Part shown: piece after piece, positions 56,398 through 64,000 of the stretch
Layout: each line of letters begins with the position of its first letter
How positions within the stretch are numbered: position 1 is the first letter of the stretch
The notes under the pieces: model-generated
Databases searched by the model: none
Seen by the model: only the letters and a program-made list of their open reading frames with translations
Told to the model about the DNA's origin: nothing
DNA from: Burkholderia sp. Bp9142
GTDB taxonomy: Bacteria; Pseudomonadota; Gammaproteobacteria; Burkholderiales; Burkholderiaceae
Direction: 5' to 3'
Assembly (NCBI RefSeq): GCF_003853415.1
Contig: NZ_QTPP01000004.1
Location: 186,001-250,000 of the forward strand
Length of the DNA stretch: 64,000 nucleotides
Translations under genes and position numbers: made by a program

Positions 56398-57090
56398 TTA
56401 ACCGGGATAAACGATCGTTTCAACGCCGTTTGCCGTGCCGAGCAGGCACAGATTCGCGCCGCGCTCGGCGAACAGGCCGACCGTCACGACGCCCGGCCAT
56501 GCGTTGACCTGCGCTTCGAAACCGCGCGGATCGGCGATCTGCAGCCCCTTCACGTCGATGATCTCGTTGCCGTTGTCGGTGATGTACGGTGCGCCGTCCT
56601 GCGTCACGCGCAGCACCGGCACGCCGCCGAGCGCGGTCACGCGCCGGCCGATCGCCGTGCGCGCCATCGGCACGACCTCGATCGGCAGCGGGAAGGCGCC
56701 GAGCACCGGCACGCGCTTGCTGCCGTCCGCGATGCAGACGAAGGTATCGGCCACCGATGCGACGATCTTCTCGCGCGTCAGCGCGCCTCCGCCGCCCTTG
56801 ATCATTGCGCCGCTTGCGTCGATCTCGTCGGCGCCGTCGACGTACACCTGCAGCGATTCGACCTCGTTCAGGTCGAACACCTTGATGCCATGCGATTTCA
56901 GGCGGTCGGTCGTCGCGATCGAGCTCGATACGGCGCCGCGGTAGCGCGATTTGACGGCCGCGAGCGCGTCGATGAAGCAGTTGGCGGTCGAGCCGGTGCC
57001 GACGCCGATCACGGCGCCTTCCGGCACGTTCTGGATCACATAATCGGCGGCCGCCTGGCCGACCAGGCGTTTGAGTTCGTCTTGAGTCAT
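56398..57090 (-). CDS. rpiA: Ribose-5-phosphate isomerase A
   Basis: This 230-residue enzyme interconverts ribose-5-P and ribulose-5-P in the pentose phosphate pathway. Motifs: [35 protein letters not shown] and [14 protein letters not shown]. The ATG at 57090 ([10 protein letters not shown]) is the family start. It also serves ribose entering through the rbs operon of this window. Confidence 0.97.
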   Translation of the reverse strand: MTQDELKRLVGQAAADYVIQNVPEGAVIGVGTGSTANCFIDALAAVKSRYRGAVSSSIATTDRLKSHGIKVFDLNEVESLQVYVDGADEIDASGAMIKGGGGALTREKIVASVADTFVCIADGSKRVPVLGAFPLPIEVVPMARTAIGRRVTALGGVPVLRVTQDGAPYITDNGNEIIDVKGLQIADPRGFEAQVNAWPGVVTVGLFAERGANLCLLGTANGVETIVYPG

Positions 57091-57193
57091 GGGGTGGGAA
57101 TACAGCGGGATTGCGGAAAACCGCCAGTTTACCGGACTCGGAAGACGGCCCGGGCTTTTTCCGCGAGGGTGTGGGCGCCGGGCACGCCGACGG

Positions 57194-58066
57194 TCAAGGC
57201 GCCCCGGTGTCGGACGCGTGGCCGACTGCCGGCGTGGCGGGGAAATACTTGTCGAGCAGTGCCTGCGCGATCGCGTCGGTCGCGGCATCCGGATTGCCCG
57301 CATAGTCGGACGGACGGAAGTGCATCTGGAACGCGGCGAATACGCGTCGCGTGCGTACGTCGAGCACGCCGTCGGTCGGCACGTCGTAGCCGTAGCGCGC
57401 GAGCTTCAGCTGCAATTCGCGCACGTCGACGAGCGCGTGCGGATCGCGACCGCCGAGCCGCGCGGCCACCGTCGCCTCGTCCGGCCATGCGCCGACGCCG
57501 GCTTGCGCGAGCGCATGCCACGGAAACAGCGGCCCTGGATCGATCTTGCGTTGCGGCGCGATATCGCTATGTCCGACCACACGCGTCGGCGGAATCCCGA
57601 AGCGCTCGACAATATCCTTCGACAGCACAATCAGCGCATCGACCTGGTCGGGCGGATACGGCTGCCAGGTACGGTTTTGCGGATCGAGCGGGCCGCGGTT
57701 CACGTTTTCGATGCCGATCGACGCCGCATTGAGCTCGGTCGTGCCCTGCCATTCGCTGATGCCCGCATGCCATGCGCGCTTCGATTCCGGAACGAGCTGG
57801 TAGACGACCGGCATCCCGTGTTCGATGGGCGGTTGCGGCGGCACGACGTAGTGCGCGCTGACGGAATCGCCCGTCAGCGTGCGCAGCGATTTCGCTTCGT
57901 CGCTTTCGGTGTAATGCATCACGAGAAAGCGGATCCGCGAATCGGCGCCGCGCGCGTGCAGGCTCGTGTCGGCGTAGTAGGTGCCGCGCTCGAGCAGCGA
58001 CGGCGACGTACAGGCAGCCAGCAGGCCAAGGACGGCGCACGATGCGCCGAGGCGAAACAGGGTCAT
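57194..58066 (-). CDS. AmpD/AmiD-like N-acetylmuramoyl-L-alanine amidase, lipoprotein
   Basis: This 290-residue protein has a lipoprotein signal ([17 protein letters not shown]; lipidated Cys19) and an amidase_2 domain. Zinc ligands are visible in [14 protein letters not shown] and [16 protein letters not shown]. The C-terminal [18 protein letters not shown] segment is a peptidoglycan-binding-1 domain. It is predicted to cleave cell-wall fragments in the periplasm, like AmiD of E. coli. Confidence 0.93.
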   Translation of the reverse strand: MTLFRLGASCAVLGLLAACTSPSLLERGTYYADTSLHARGADSRIRFLVMHYTESDEAKSLRTLTGDSVSAHYVVPPQPPIEHGMPVVYQLVPESKRAWHAGISEWQGTTELNAASIGIENVNRGPLDPQNRTWQPYPPDQVDALIVLSKDIVERFGIPPTRVVGHSDIAPQRKIDPGPLFPWHALAQAGVGAWPDEATVAARLGGRDPHALVDVRELQLKLARYGYDVPTDGVLDVRTRRVFAAFQMHFRPSDYAGNPDAATDAIAQALLDKYFPATPAVGHASDTGAP

Positions 58067-58184
58067 GGTTCGCGAGTTCCGGGAGCCGCGTGCCGCGCGC
58101 AATCACGGCTCGCGTCGTTCGGGTCGTGGCGGCCCGCGCATCGCGCGAGACCGCGTGGGTCAGCCCCGTATGTCAGCCCCGTAG

Positions 58185-58928
58185 TCAGCCCTTCACGCGC
58201 CGCTGCCGCACCGCTTCGTACAGGCACACGCCGCTCGCGACCGACACGTTCAGGCTTTCCACGCTGCCGGCCATCGGAATGCTCATCACTTCGTCGCAGG
58301 TGTCGCGCGTGAGCCGGCGCATGCCTTCGCCTTCCGCGCCCATCACGATGGCGACGGGGCCGTCGAGCTTCGTGTCGTACAGCGTCGCCGACGCTTCGTC
58401 CGAGGTGCCGATGACCCATACACCCGCATCCTTCAGCTCGCGCAGCGCGCGGGCGAGGTTCGTGACCGTGATGTACGGCACCGTGTCGGCCGCGCCGCTC
58501 GCGACCTTCGCCGCGGTCGCATTCAGGCCGACCGCGCGGTCACGCGGCGCAATCACCGCATGCGCACCGGCCGAATCCGCGACACGCAAGCATGCACCGA
58601 GGTTGTGCGGATCGGTGACGCCATCGAGCACCAGCAGCAGCGCCGGCCCCTGGATGCCGTCGAGCAGCTCGGACAGGTTCTGCGCGAGCGGGATGTCCTC
58701 GACGCGCGCGACGACGCCCTGGTGGCGCTCGGTATGCGCGAGGCCCCACAGGCGCGTTTCGTCGGCCGCGATCAGCCGCACGCCCGCTTCCTTCGCGGCG
58801 TGCAGGAAGTCCTGCATGCGGCGGTCGCGGCGCGTCTGGTCGTACAGCACCTCCGCAACCGTCGATGCATCGTGCCGCAAACGTGCGGTCACCGCATGAA
58901 AACCGTAAAGAACCTTCAGACGTGACAT
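58185..58928 (-). CDS. rlmB: 23S rRNA (guanosine-2251-2'-O)-methyltransferase
   Basis: This 247-residue SpoU/TrmH-family enzyme methylates G2251 in the ribosomal P loop. It has an N-terminal substrate domain ([20 protein letters not shown]) and the three SpoU motifs: [33 protein letters not shown] and [18 protein letters not shown]. rnr lies directly upstream on the same strand, an order shared with E. coli. Confidence 0.96.
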   Translation of the reverse strand: MSRLKVLYGFHAVTARLRHDASTVAEVLYDQTRRDRRMQDFLHAAKEAGVRLIAADETRLWGLAHTERHQGVVARVEDIPLAQNLSELLDGIQGPALLLVLDGVTDPHNLGACLRVADSAGAHAVIAPRDRAVGLNATAAKVASGAADTVPYITVTNLARALRELKDAGVWVIGTSDEASATLYDTKLDGPVAIVMGAEGEGMRRLTRDTCDEVMSIPMAGSVESLNVSVASGVCLYEAVRQRRVKG

Positions 58929-58954
58929 GACTGGAACAACCTTCGATCAAACGT

Positions 58955-59035
58955 GCGGCCGCGCAATGCGCGCGGCCGCGATCCATGGAAAAGGAAAGCG
59001 CCGCGTTGCCGGCCGGTGACCGGTAGAACGCGGCG
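58955..59035 (-). repeat. Two hairpins between rnr and rlmB
   Basis: One 10-base-pair stem GCGGCCGCGC (58955-58964 with 58970-58979) and one 9-base-pair stem CGCCGCGTT (58999-59007 with 59027-59035). No T tract follows either, so they are more likely mRNA processing or stability elements than full terminators. Confidence 0.6.
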
Positions 59036-59078
59036 TCTCTCGATGCTGCAAGGGCGGCGCTGGCGCCGTCCCGAACGA

Positions 59079-61541
59079 TCAATACTTCTTGCGGGCGTGT
59101 GCCTTCTTCGCGGCCGTCTTCACCGCAGTACCGCCCTTCTTCTTCGCCGCACGCGCGGCGCGCGCTTCCTTCACCGCGGCGGTCGGCGCGCTGGCCGCCT
59201 TCTTGCGATGCGGCGCGGCCTCCTCCACCAGCGGCAACGAACGCACGCGCGGGCCGCCGCGATCGTTACCGTTACCGGCGGCAGCCGGCGCCGGTGCGGG
59301 ACGCGGCGCCTTCACCGGCGTGTCGCGCACGAGGCGGAAGTCGATCTTGCGCGCGTCGAGATCGACGCGGCTCACCTGCACGCGCACGCGATCCGACAGG
59401 CGATAGCGGATACCGGTGCGCTCGCCGCGCAGTTCGTTCTTGATCTCGTCGTACTGGAAGTAGTCCGAGCCGAGTTCCGTGACGTGCACGAGCCCTTCGA
59501 TGAACAGCGTATCGAGCTGCACGAAGATGCCGAACGACGTGACGCCGTTCACCATCCCGCCGTACTCCTCGCCGAGCTTGTCGCGCATGAAGTAGCACTT
59601 GAGCCAGGCCTCGACGTCGCGCGACGCTTCGTCGGCACGCCGCTCGTTCGCCGAGCAGTGCAGGCCGAGCTCTTCCCAGATCGCCGTGTTCGAGCGCGAA
59701 CGGCCGCGCGCTTCGTCGTCGGCTTGCTGCATCGCGCGGGCGCGCGGCGACAGCGCGGTGTTCAGCTCGAAACCGTCCGGCGCCTTCGGCACGTACTTCT
59801 TGCCGGACAGGATCGCGTAGATCGCGCGGTGCGTGAGCAGGTCGGGATAGCGGCGGATCGGGCTCGTGAAGTGCGCGTACGCCTCATACGCGAGACCGAA
59901 GTGACCGATGTTGTCCGGGCTGTAGACGGCCTGCTGCATCGAGCGCAACAGCATCGGCTGCAGCATCTGCGCGTCGGGCCGGTCGCGGATCTGCGCCATC
60001 AGCGCCGCATAGTCGCTCGCATGCGGCTTGTCGCCGCCGCCGAGCGTCAGGCCCATGCCGCGCAGGAACGCACGCAGGTTCTCGAGCTTCTCCGGAGTCG
60101 GGCCCGCGTGCACGCGGTACAGGCCCGGGTGCTTGTTGCGCTTCAGGAAGTCGGCCGCGCAGACGTTCGCGGCCAGCATGCATTCCTCGATCAGCTTGTG
60201 CGCATCGTTGCGCTGACGCGGCACGATCTGTTCGATCTTGCCCTGCGAGTTGCAGACGATGTACGTCTCGGTCGTGTCGAAATCGATCGCGCCGCGCTTC
60301 TGACGTGCGGCGAACAGCGACTTGTAGACGCCGTACAGGTCCTGCAGGTGCGGCAGCAGGTCCGCGCGGCGCGCGGCCTCCGGCCCCTTCGTGTTCGACA
60401 GCACGGCCGCGACTTCGGTGTACGTCAGGCGCGCGGCCGAATGGATCACGGCCGGATAGAACTGGTACGCCTTGATCTCGCCGCGCGCGGTAATCACCAT
60501 GTCGCACGCGAGCACGCAGCGGTCGACCTGCGGATTCAGCGAGCACAGCCCGTTCGACAGCTTCTCCGGCAGCATCGGGATCACGCGGCGCGGGAAATAG
60601 ACCGACGTGCTGCGTTCCAGCGCGTCGGTATCGAGGCCATTGCCCGGCTGCACGTAGTGCGACACGTCGGCGATCGCGACGATCAGGCGGAAGCCGTCGC
60701 CGCGACCGACCTTGGTCGGCTCGCAGTAGACGGCATCGTCGAAGTCGCGGGCGTCCTCGCCGTCGATCGTCACGAGCGGCACGTCGCGCAAATCGACGCG
60801 GAAGCGCAGATCGCCCGGCCGCACCTTGTCCGGCAGCGCGGCGGCTTCGTCGAGCGCCGGCTGGCTGAATTCGTGCGGCACGCCGTACTTGCGCACGGCG
60901 ATCTCGATTTCCATGCCCGGATCGTCGATGTCGCCGAGCACTTCGACGACCCGGCCGAGCGGTTGCGAATGGCGGCTCGGGAAGTCGGTCAGTTCGACGA
61001 CCACGACCTGCCCGACCTTCGCCTTCTTCACGTTCTGCGTGATCAGGATGTCGTGGCCGATGCGCTTGTCTTCGGGCGCGACGATCAGCGCGCCGTTCTC
61101 GTTGAGCAGGCGGCCGATCACGCGCTTGTTCGCGCGCTCGGTGACCTCGACGACATGGCCTTCCGGCCGGCCGCGGCGATCGTAGCCGACGATCCGCGCG
61201 AGCACGCGGTCGTTGTGCATCACCTTCTGCATTTCGCCGTTCGGCAAGAACAGGTCGTCCTGGCCGTCGTCGCGGATCACGAACCCGTAGCCGTCGCGAT
61301 GCCCCTGCACGCGACCGGCTACGAAGTTCGACGGATGAGTGAGCTGGTAATGGCCGCGCTTGTCGAGGCGGATCTGGCCGTCGCGTTCCATCGCGGCGAC
61401 ACGGCGGAAGAACCCCTCGCGCTCCTGGCGCTTGATCGACAGCGCTTCGGCGATGTCGTTGGCGGCCAGCGGCGCGTCGCTCGTACGCAGCACGCCGAGA
61501 ATCTCTTCACGGCTCGGAATGGGGTACGGATATTTGCTCAA
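59079..61541 (-). CDS. rnr: Ribonuclease R
   Basis: This 820-residue 3'-5' exoribonuclease degrades structured RNA. It has an N-terminal helix-turn-helix-like and cold-shock domains (FVIRDDGQDDLFLPNGEMQK), the RNB catalytic core with TIDGEDARDFDDAVYCEPTK (metal-binding Asp residues), an S1 domain near the end and an Ala/Lys/Arg-rich basic tail. The start is TTG at 61541 (MSKYPYPIPS), the only start giving a normal N-terminus. It is divergent from the tRNA-Leu array. Confidence 0.96.
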   Translation of the reverse strand: MSKYPYPIPSREEILGVLRTSDAPLAANDIAEALSIKRQEREGFFRRVAAMERDGQIRLDKRGHYQLTHPSNFVAGRVQGHRDGYGFVIRDDGQDDLFLPNGEMQKVMHNDRVLARIVGYDRRGRPEGHVVEVTERANKRVIGRLLNENGALIVAPEDKRIGHDILITQNVKKAKVGQVVVVELTDFPSRHSQPLGRVVEVLGDIDDPGMEIEIAVRKYGVPHEFSQPALDEAAALPDKVRPGDLRFRVDLRDVPLVTIDGEDARDFDDAVYCEPTKVGRGDGFRLIVAIADVSHYVQPGNGLDTDALERSTSVYFPRRVIPMLPEKLSNGLCSLNPQVDRCVLACDMVITARGEIKAYQFYPAVIHSAARLTYTEVAAVLSNTKGPEAARRADLLPHLQDLYGVYKSLFAARQKRGAIDFDTTETYIVCNSQGKIEQIVPRQRNDAHKLIEECMLAANVCAADFLKRNKHPGLYRVHAGPTPEKLENLRAFLRGMGLTLGGGDKPHASDYAALMAQIRDRPDAQMLQPMLLRSMQQAVYSPDNIGHFGLAYEAYAHFTSPIRRYPDLLTHRAIYAILSGKKYVPKAPDGFELNTALSPRARAMQQADDEARGRSRSNTAIWEELGLHCSANERRADEASRDVEAWLKCYFMRDKLGEEYGGMVNGVTSFGIFVQLDTLFIEGLVHVTELGSDYFQYDEIKNELRGERTGIRYRLSDRVRVQVSRVDLDARKIDFRLVRDTPVKAPRPAPAPAAAGNGNDRGGPRVRSLPLVEEAAPHRKKAASAPTAAVKEARAARAAKKKGGTAVKTAAKKAHARKKY

Positions 61542-61726
61542 GGGTTTGTCGATGATTGTTCTCGTTGCGTTGACTGATGGTGCACGGCATCAACATAGAA
61601 GTGTCCGTCAGACAGTTCTATAGTGACGGCGGCGGACCATTCTATCACCCGCCTGTGTTGCCAAATGACGCGAATGCCGCGTGCAGGCGCCACAGCGGCC
61701 GGTTTGCGGCGCATCGCAAAAAAGTG

Positions 61727-61754
61727 TTGACACGGATAATTGGGGCGCTATAAT
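61727..61754 (+). promoter_or_regulatory. Promoter of tRNA-Leu copy 1
   Basis: Perfect TTGACA (61727-61732) and TATAAT (61749-61754) with a 16-base spacer. Confidence 0.92.
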
Positions 61755-61790
61755 TTCCCTTCTTTGCAGCAAGCAGCTACTGCAAAACGT

Positions 61791-61877
61791 GCCCAGGTGG
61801 CGGAATTGGTAGACGCACTAGGTTCAGGTCCTAGCGGTGGCAACACCGTGGAGGTTCGAGTCCTCTCCTGGGCACCA
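61791..61877 (+). tRNA. tRNA-Leu (anticodon CAG), copy 1
   Basis: An 87-base class II tRNA with a long variable arm, anticodon loop TTCAGGT, acceptor GCCCAGG/CCTGGGC and encoded CCA. It decodes CUG, the commonest leucine codon in this GC-rich genome. Differs from copies 2 and 3 by one base in the variable arm (ACACC versus ACATC). Confidence 0.97.
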
Positions 61878-61887
61878 TCTGTTTTTG

Positions 61888-61916
61888 AAAAGGTCGGCTT
61901 TTAGCCGGCCTTTTTT
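61888..61916 (+). terminator. Terminator of tRNA-Leu copy 1
   Basis: AAAAGGTCGGCT (61888-61899) pairs with AGCCGGCCTTTT (one G-U), loop TTT, then TT. The same sequence recurs after each tRNA-Leu copy. Confidence 0.92.
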
Positions 61917-62060
61917 CATTTCCGGCGGCACATTGCGCGCACTGGCCGCGCCATATGCCCGTCACTCCGATCGATAGCAGAATTAATCGGTTATCGATTG
62001 CCCTCCCCGTTGGTACGTTAGCCGCCTTGTTATCGACGAATCCAACGAGGAGTTCGCCCC

Positions 62061-63050
62061 ATGACGCCAATGAAGCGCCGCGCGTTCACGCGCGCGATAC
62101 TGGCCGCCGGCCTGAGCGCCGCCGGCATCCGGACGCATGCCGAGAGCACGCCATCCGCGTTGCGCATCGGATACCAGAAATCGTCGACGCTCATTACGCT
62201 GCTCAAGACGCGCGGCACGCTGGAACAGTCGCTCGCGCCGCTCGGCCTGCGCGTGTCGTGGCATGAGTTCGCGAGCGGCTTGCCGCTGACCGAAGCACTC
62301 AATGTCGGCGCCGTCGATTTCAGCGCGGACGTGGCCGACACGGTTCCCGTCTTCGCACAGGCCGCGCATGCGCGCTTCGTGTACGTCGCGCAGGAAGCAC
62401 CGTCACCGAAAGCGCAGGCCATTATCGTCAAGCGCGACAGCGCGCTGCGCACGCTCGCCGATCTCAGGGCCAAGCGCATCGCCGTCACGAAGGCTGCCGG
62501 CAGCCACTACCTGCTGCTTGCCGCACTCGCACGCGCAAAGCTCGCCCCCGCCGACGCGGCAATCCACTACCTGACGCCGGCAGACGGCCGCGCGGCGTTC
62601 GAGCGCGGCAGCGTCGATGCGTGGATCACGTGGGATCCGTATGTCGCATCCGTCGACTCGAACCCCGACGTGCGGATTCTGGCCGACGGCAACGGGCTTG
62701 CTTCGTACCAGCGCTATTACCTCGCATCGAGCAGCTTTGCTGCCACGCGTCCGGACGTCATCCAGATCGTGTTCGACCGGCTCTCGCAGGCCGGCACGTG
62801 GCTGCGCGAACATCAGCAGGAGGCCGCCAATACCCTTGCGCCGATCTGGGGACTCGACGCGAAGACGATCGAGCGCGCGAACGCGCGCCGCAGCTATCTC
62901 GTACGCGCCGTGGTCACGCAGAACTTCGGCGAGCAACAGAAGATCGCCGATACGTTTCTCGCAGCCGGTCTGCTGCCCGCCCGCGTCGACACGAGCGAAG
63001 CGCTGCACTGGAATTTCGCGGCAAAGCGCGCGGATCCGATCGGCGTCTGA
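62061..63050 (+). CDS. SsuA-like aliphatic sulfonate ABC transporter binding protein
   Basis: This 329-residue periplasmic protein has a twin-Arg-like signal region (MTPMKRRAFTRAILAAGLSA, cleavage near THA-E) and the NMT1/SsuA fold: LRIGYQKSSTLITLLKTRGT, DADVADTVPVFAQ-type ligand loop, and VDAWITWDPYVASVDSNPDV. It binds sulfonates in known relatives. GAGGAG lies 8 bases before the ATG at 62061. It has no permease or ATPase nearby and sits between two tRNA-Leu genes. It may serve the ssuCB transporter encoded at 43-45 kb, which lacks its own ssuA. Confidence 0.9.
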   Translation: MTPMKRRAFTRAILAAGLSAAGIRTHAESTPSALRIGYQKSSTLITLLKTRGTLEQSLAPLGLRVSWHEFASGLPLTEALNVGAVDFSADVADTVPVFAQAAHARFVYVAQEAPSPKAQAIIVKRDSALRTLADLRAKRIAVTKAAGSHYLLLAALARAKLAPADAAIHYLTPADGRAAFERGSVDAWITWDPYVASVDSNPDVRILADGNGLASYQRYYLASSSFAATRPDVIQIVFDRLSQAGTWLREHQQEAANTLAPIWGLDAKTIERANARRSYLVRAVVTQNFGEQQKIADTFLAAGLLPARVDTSEALHWNFAAKRADPIGV

Positions 63051-63101
63051 TGCCCCGAACACGCAACGCGCGATATTTTTATCGCCACCGATCAAATTGT
63101 G

Positions 63102-63129
63102 TTGACAGTCTCTTCAGACACGCTATAAT
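63102..63129 (+). promoter_or_regulatory. Promoter of tRNA-Leu copy 2
   Basis: TTGACA (63102-63107) and TATAAT (63124-63129), 16-base spacer. Confidence 0.92.
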
Positions 63130-63165
63130 TTCACTTCTTTGCAGCAAGCAGCTACTGCAAAACGT

Positions 63166-63252
63166 GCCCAGGTGGCGGAATTGGTAGACGCACTAGGTTC
63201 AGGTCCTAGCGGTGGCAACATCGTGGAGGTTCGAGTCCTCTCCTGGGCACCA
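63166..63252 (+). tRNA. tRNA-Leu (anticodon CAG), copy 2
   Basis: An 87-base tRNA identical to copy 3. Its leader from the -10 element onward is nearly identical to that of copy 1. Confidence 0.97.
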
Positions 63253-63262
63253 TCTGTTTTTG

Positions 63263-63291
63263 AAAAGGTCGGCTTTTAGCCGGCCTTTTTT
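63263..63291 (+). terminator. Terminator of tRNA-Leu copy 2
   Basis: Same hairpin and T tract as after copy 1. Confidence 0.92.
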
Positions 63292-63444
63292 CATTTCCGG
63301 CGTCGAATCGACACGCGCACTCACGGCAGCATTTATTCGCGCACTGACGTCACGATGCATCGACGATGTGTTGCCGCACATGCCCTCCTCCCTAGCGCCG
63401 CAACCAAACCATCAAATTGTTTTGGTTCGCGACCTCAAATACTG

Positions 63445-63472
63445 TTGACAGATCCTTCAGACACGCTAGAAT
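63445..63472 (+). promoter_or_regulatory. Promoter of tRNA-Leu copy 3
   Basis: TTGACA (63445-63450) and TAGAAT (63467-63472), 16-base spacer. Confidence 0.88.
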
Positions 63473-63503
63473 AGCGGTCTTCGCATCGCAGCAAGCGAAA
63501 CGT

Positions 63504-63590
63504 GCCCAGGTGGCGGAATTGGTAGACGCACTAGGTTCAGGTCCTAGCGGTGGCAACATCGTGGAGGTTCGAGTCCTCTCCTGGGCACCA
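63504..63590 (+). tRNA. tRNA-Leu (anticodon CAG), copy 3
   Basis: An 87-base tRNA with sequence identical to copy 2. The leader is shorter and diverged. Confidence 0.97.
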
Positions 63591-63601
63591 TCTATTCTTT
63601 G

Positions 63602-63629
63602 AAAAGGTCGGCTTTAGCCGGCCTTTTTT
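63602..63629 (+). terminator. Terminator of tRNA-Leu copy 3
   Basis: Same hairpin with a one-base shorter loop (TT), followed by T6. Confidence 0.9.
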
Positions 63630-63723
63630 CATTTCAAGCCCAGGAAGCAAAGCGCCTGTGCGCTTTGCGTGAGGACTCGAAAGGCTGCGCTTGCAAGCGC
63701 AGCCGGGGTCGCGCATGTGTGAC

Positions 63724-63744
63724 CGAGTCCTCTCCTGGGCACCA
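63724..63744 (+). pseudogene. 3' fragment of a fourth tRNA-Leu
   Basis: The 21 bases CGAGTCCTCT to GGGCACCA match the T-arm-to-CCA end of the tRNA-Leu genes, preceded by unrelated sequence (a hairpin GGCTGCGCTTGCAAGCGCAGCC-type palindrome just upstream). No promoter, acceptor 5' half or anticodon arm. A terminator copy follows. Confidence 0.9.
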
Positions 63745-63755
63745 TCTGTTTTTTG

Positions 63756-63784
63756 AAAAGGTCGACTTTTAGCCGGCCTTTTTT
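63756..63784 (+). terminator. Terminator copy after the tRNA-Leu fragment
   Basis: AAAAGGTCGACT with AGCCGGCCTTTT, loop TTT; one base of the stem has changed (A for G), weakening it. T tract retained. Confidence 0.8.
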
Positions 63785-63824
63785 CATTTCCGCTCCGGAA
63801 GCGCAATACCCCCTCACATCGCGC

Positions 63825-64000
63825 TCATACCGTCCCGATGACGCGCACGGTGTGCCGAATCCCCTCCCTCGCCATCTTCGCGTAAGGGCAAATCGCCTCG
63901 GTCTCCGCGACGAGCTCACGGGCATCATCGGCGCCAACCCCCGGCATGCTGACCTCGACGTCGAGCGCGATCGCAAACAAACCATCCGCAGGGTCGCGCT
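63825..64000 (-). CDS. Ohr/OsmC-family organic hydroperoxide resistance protein, N-terminus outside the window
   Basis: The last 58 residues are visible. They show LFAIALDVEVSMPGVGADDA and the family's second-cysteine motif in ICPYAKMAREGI, ending VRVIGTV. Ohr/OsmC enzymes reduce organic peroxides with a pair of cysteines; the first cysteine would be beyond the window edge. Confidence 0.85.
   Translation of the reverse strand, partial: RDPADGLFAIALDVEVSMPGVGADDARELVAETEAICPYAKMAREGIRHTVRVIGTV

Noticed and set aside
58953-61577. Plus-strand frame of 874 codons opposite rnr
   Set aside because: Antisense to the well-conserved RNase R; no recognisable domains and extreme Arg/Ala/Val content.

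Overview
The window reads as chromosomal DNA of a Burkholderia, most likely a member of the Burkholderia cepacia complex. It has very high GC with G or C at most third codon positions, short intergenic gaps, many ATGA overlaps inside operons, and a Burkholderia-like set of neighbours (prkA-yeaH, rbsBACRK, sbp-cysTWA-cysB, nodIJ, aat-bpt-pyrD, rlmB-rnr). The species is an inference; no rRNA or strain marker is present.

Layout, left to right. 0-3.1 kb: yeaH (cut by the window edge) and prkA, a stress-kinase pair. 3.6-5.4 kb: a chemoreceptor ending in a CheR/CheB-docking pentapeptide. 5.7-11.4 kb: a complete ribose operon rbsB-rbsA-rbsC-rbsR-rbsK with a LacI-type palindrome before rbsB. 11.7-12.1 kb: a DUF805 membrane protein. 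12.4-17.5 kb: sulfate uptake (sbp, cysT, cysW, cysA) and a CysB-type regulator, with a large hairpin between sbp and cysT. 17.7-19.5 kb: lexA under two tandem SOS boxes, followed closely by two uncharacterised genes. 19.6-30.8 kb: uspA, nodI-nodJ-like exporter, a CxCC permease overlapping mnmH, a LysR regulator divergent from an M20 peptidase and MFS transporter, an aldo-keto reductase and a thioesterase.

30.9-40.6 kb is the accessory stretch. It holds an HxlR regulator whose last codons are replaced by an intact IS256-family insertion sequence (terminal inverted repeats and target duplication both visible), a PLD-family nuclease, an N-terminally truncated diguanylate cyclase, a VOC protein, an RraB/DUF695 protein, a tandem pair of minus-strand hairpin-plus-terminator modules with no gene, a homologue of plasmid fertility-inhibition factors, gene remnants, and an AT-richer FkbM methyltransferase next to tRNA-His.

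40.6-64 kb is mostly core: dusA, the sulfonate genes ssuD-ssuC-ssuB-ssuF (no ssuA beside them), an acyl-CoA hydrolase, an SMR transporter, initiator tRNA, a Nudix hydrolase, aat-bpt-pyrD, an amino-acid (probably cystine) ABC transporter, a Gfo/Idh oxidoreductase with a GntR regulator, rpiA, an AmpD-like lipoprotein amidase, rlmB and rnr. It ends in an array of three tRNA-Leu(CAG) genes, each with its own sigma-70 promoter and terminator, an SsuA-like binding protein wedged between copies 1 and 2, and a 3' fragment of a fourth copy. An Ohr/OsmC gene runs off the right edge.

Sulfur acquisition recurs: sulfate (cys), sulfonates (ssu and the SsuA-like protein) and cystine transport are all present. 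Ribose uptake (rbs) connects to rpiA through ribose-5-phosphate.
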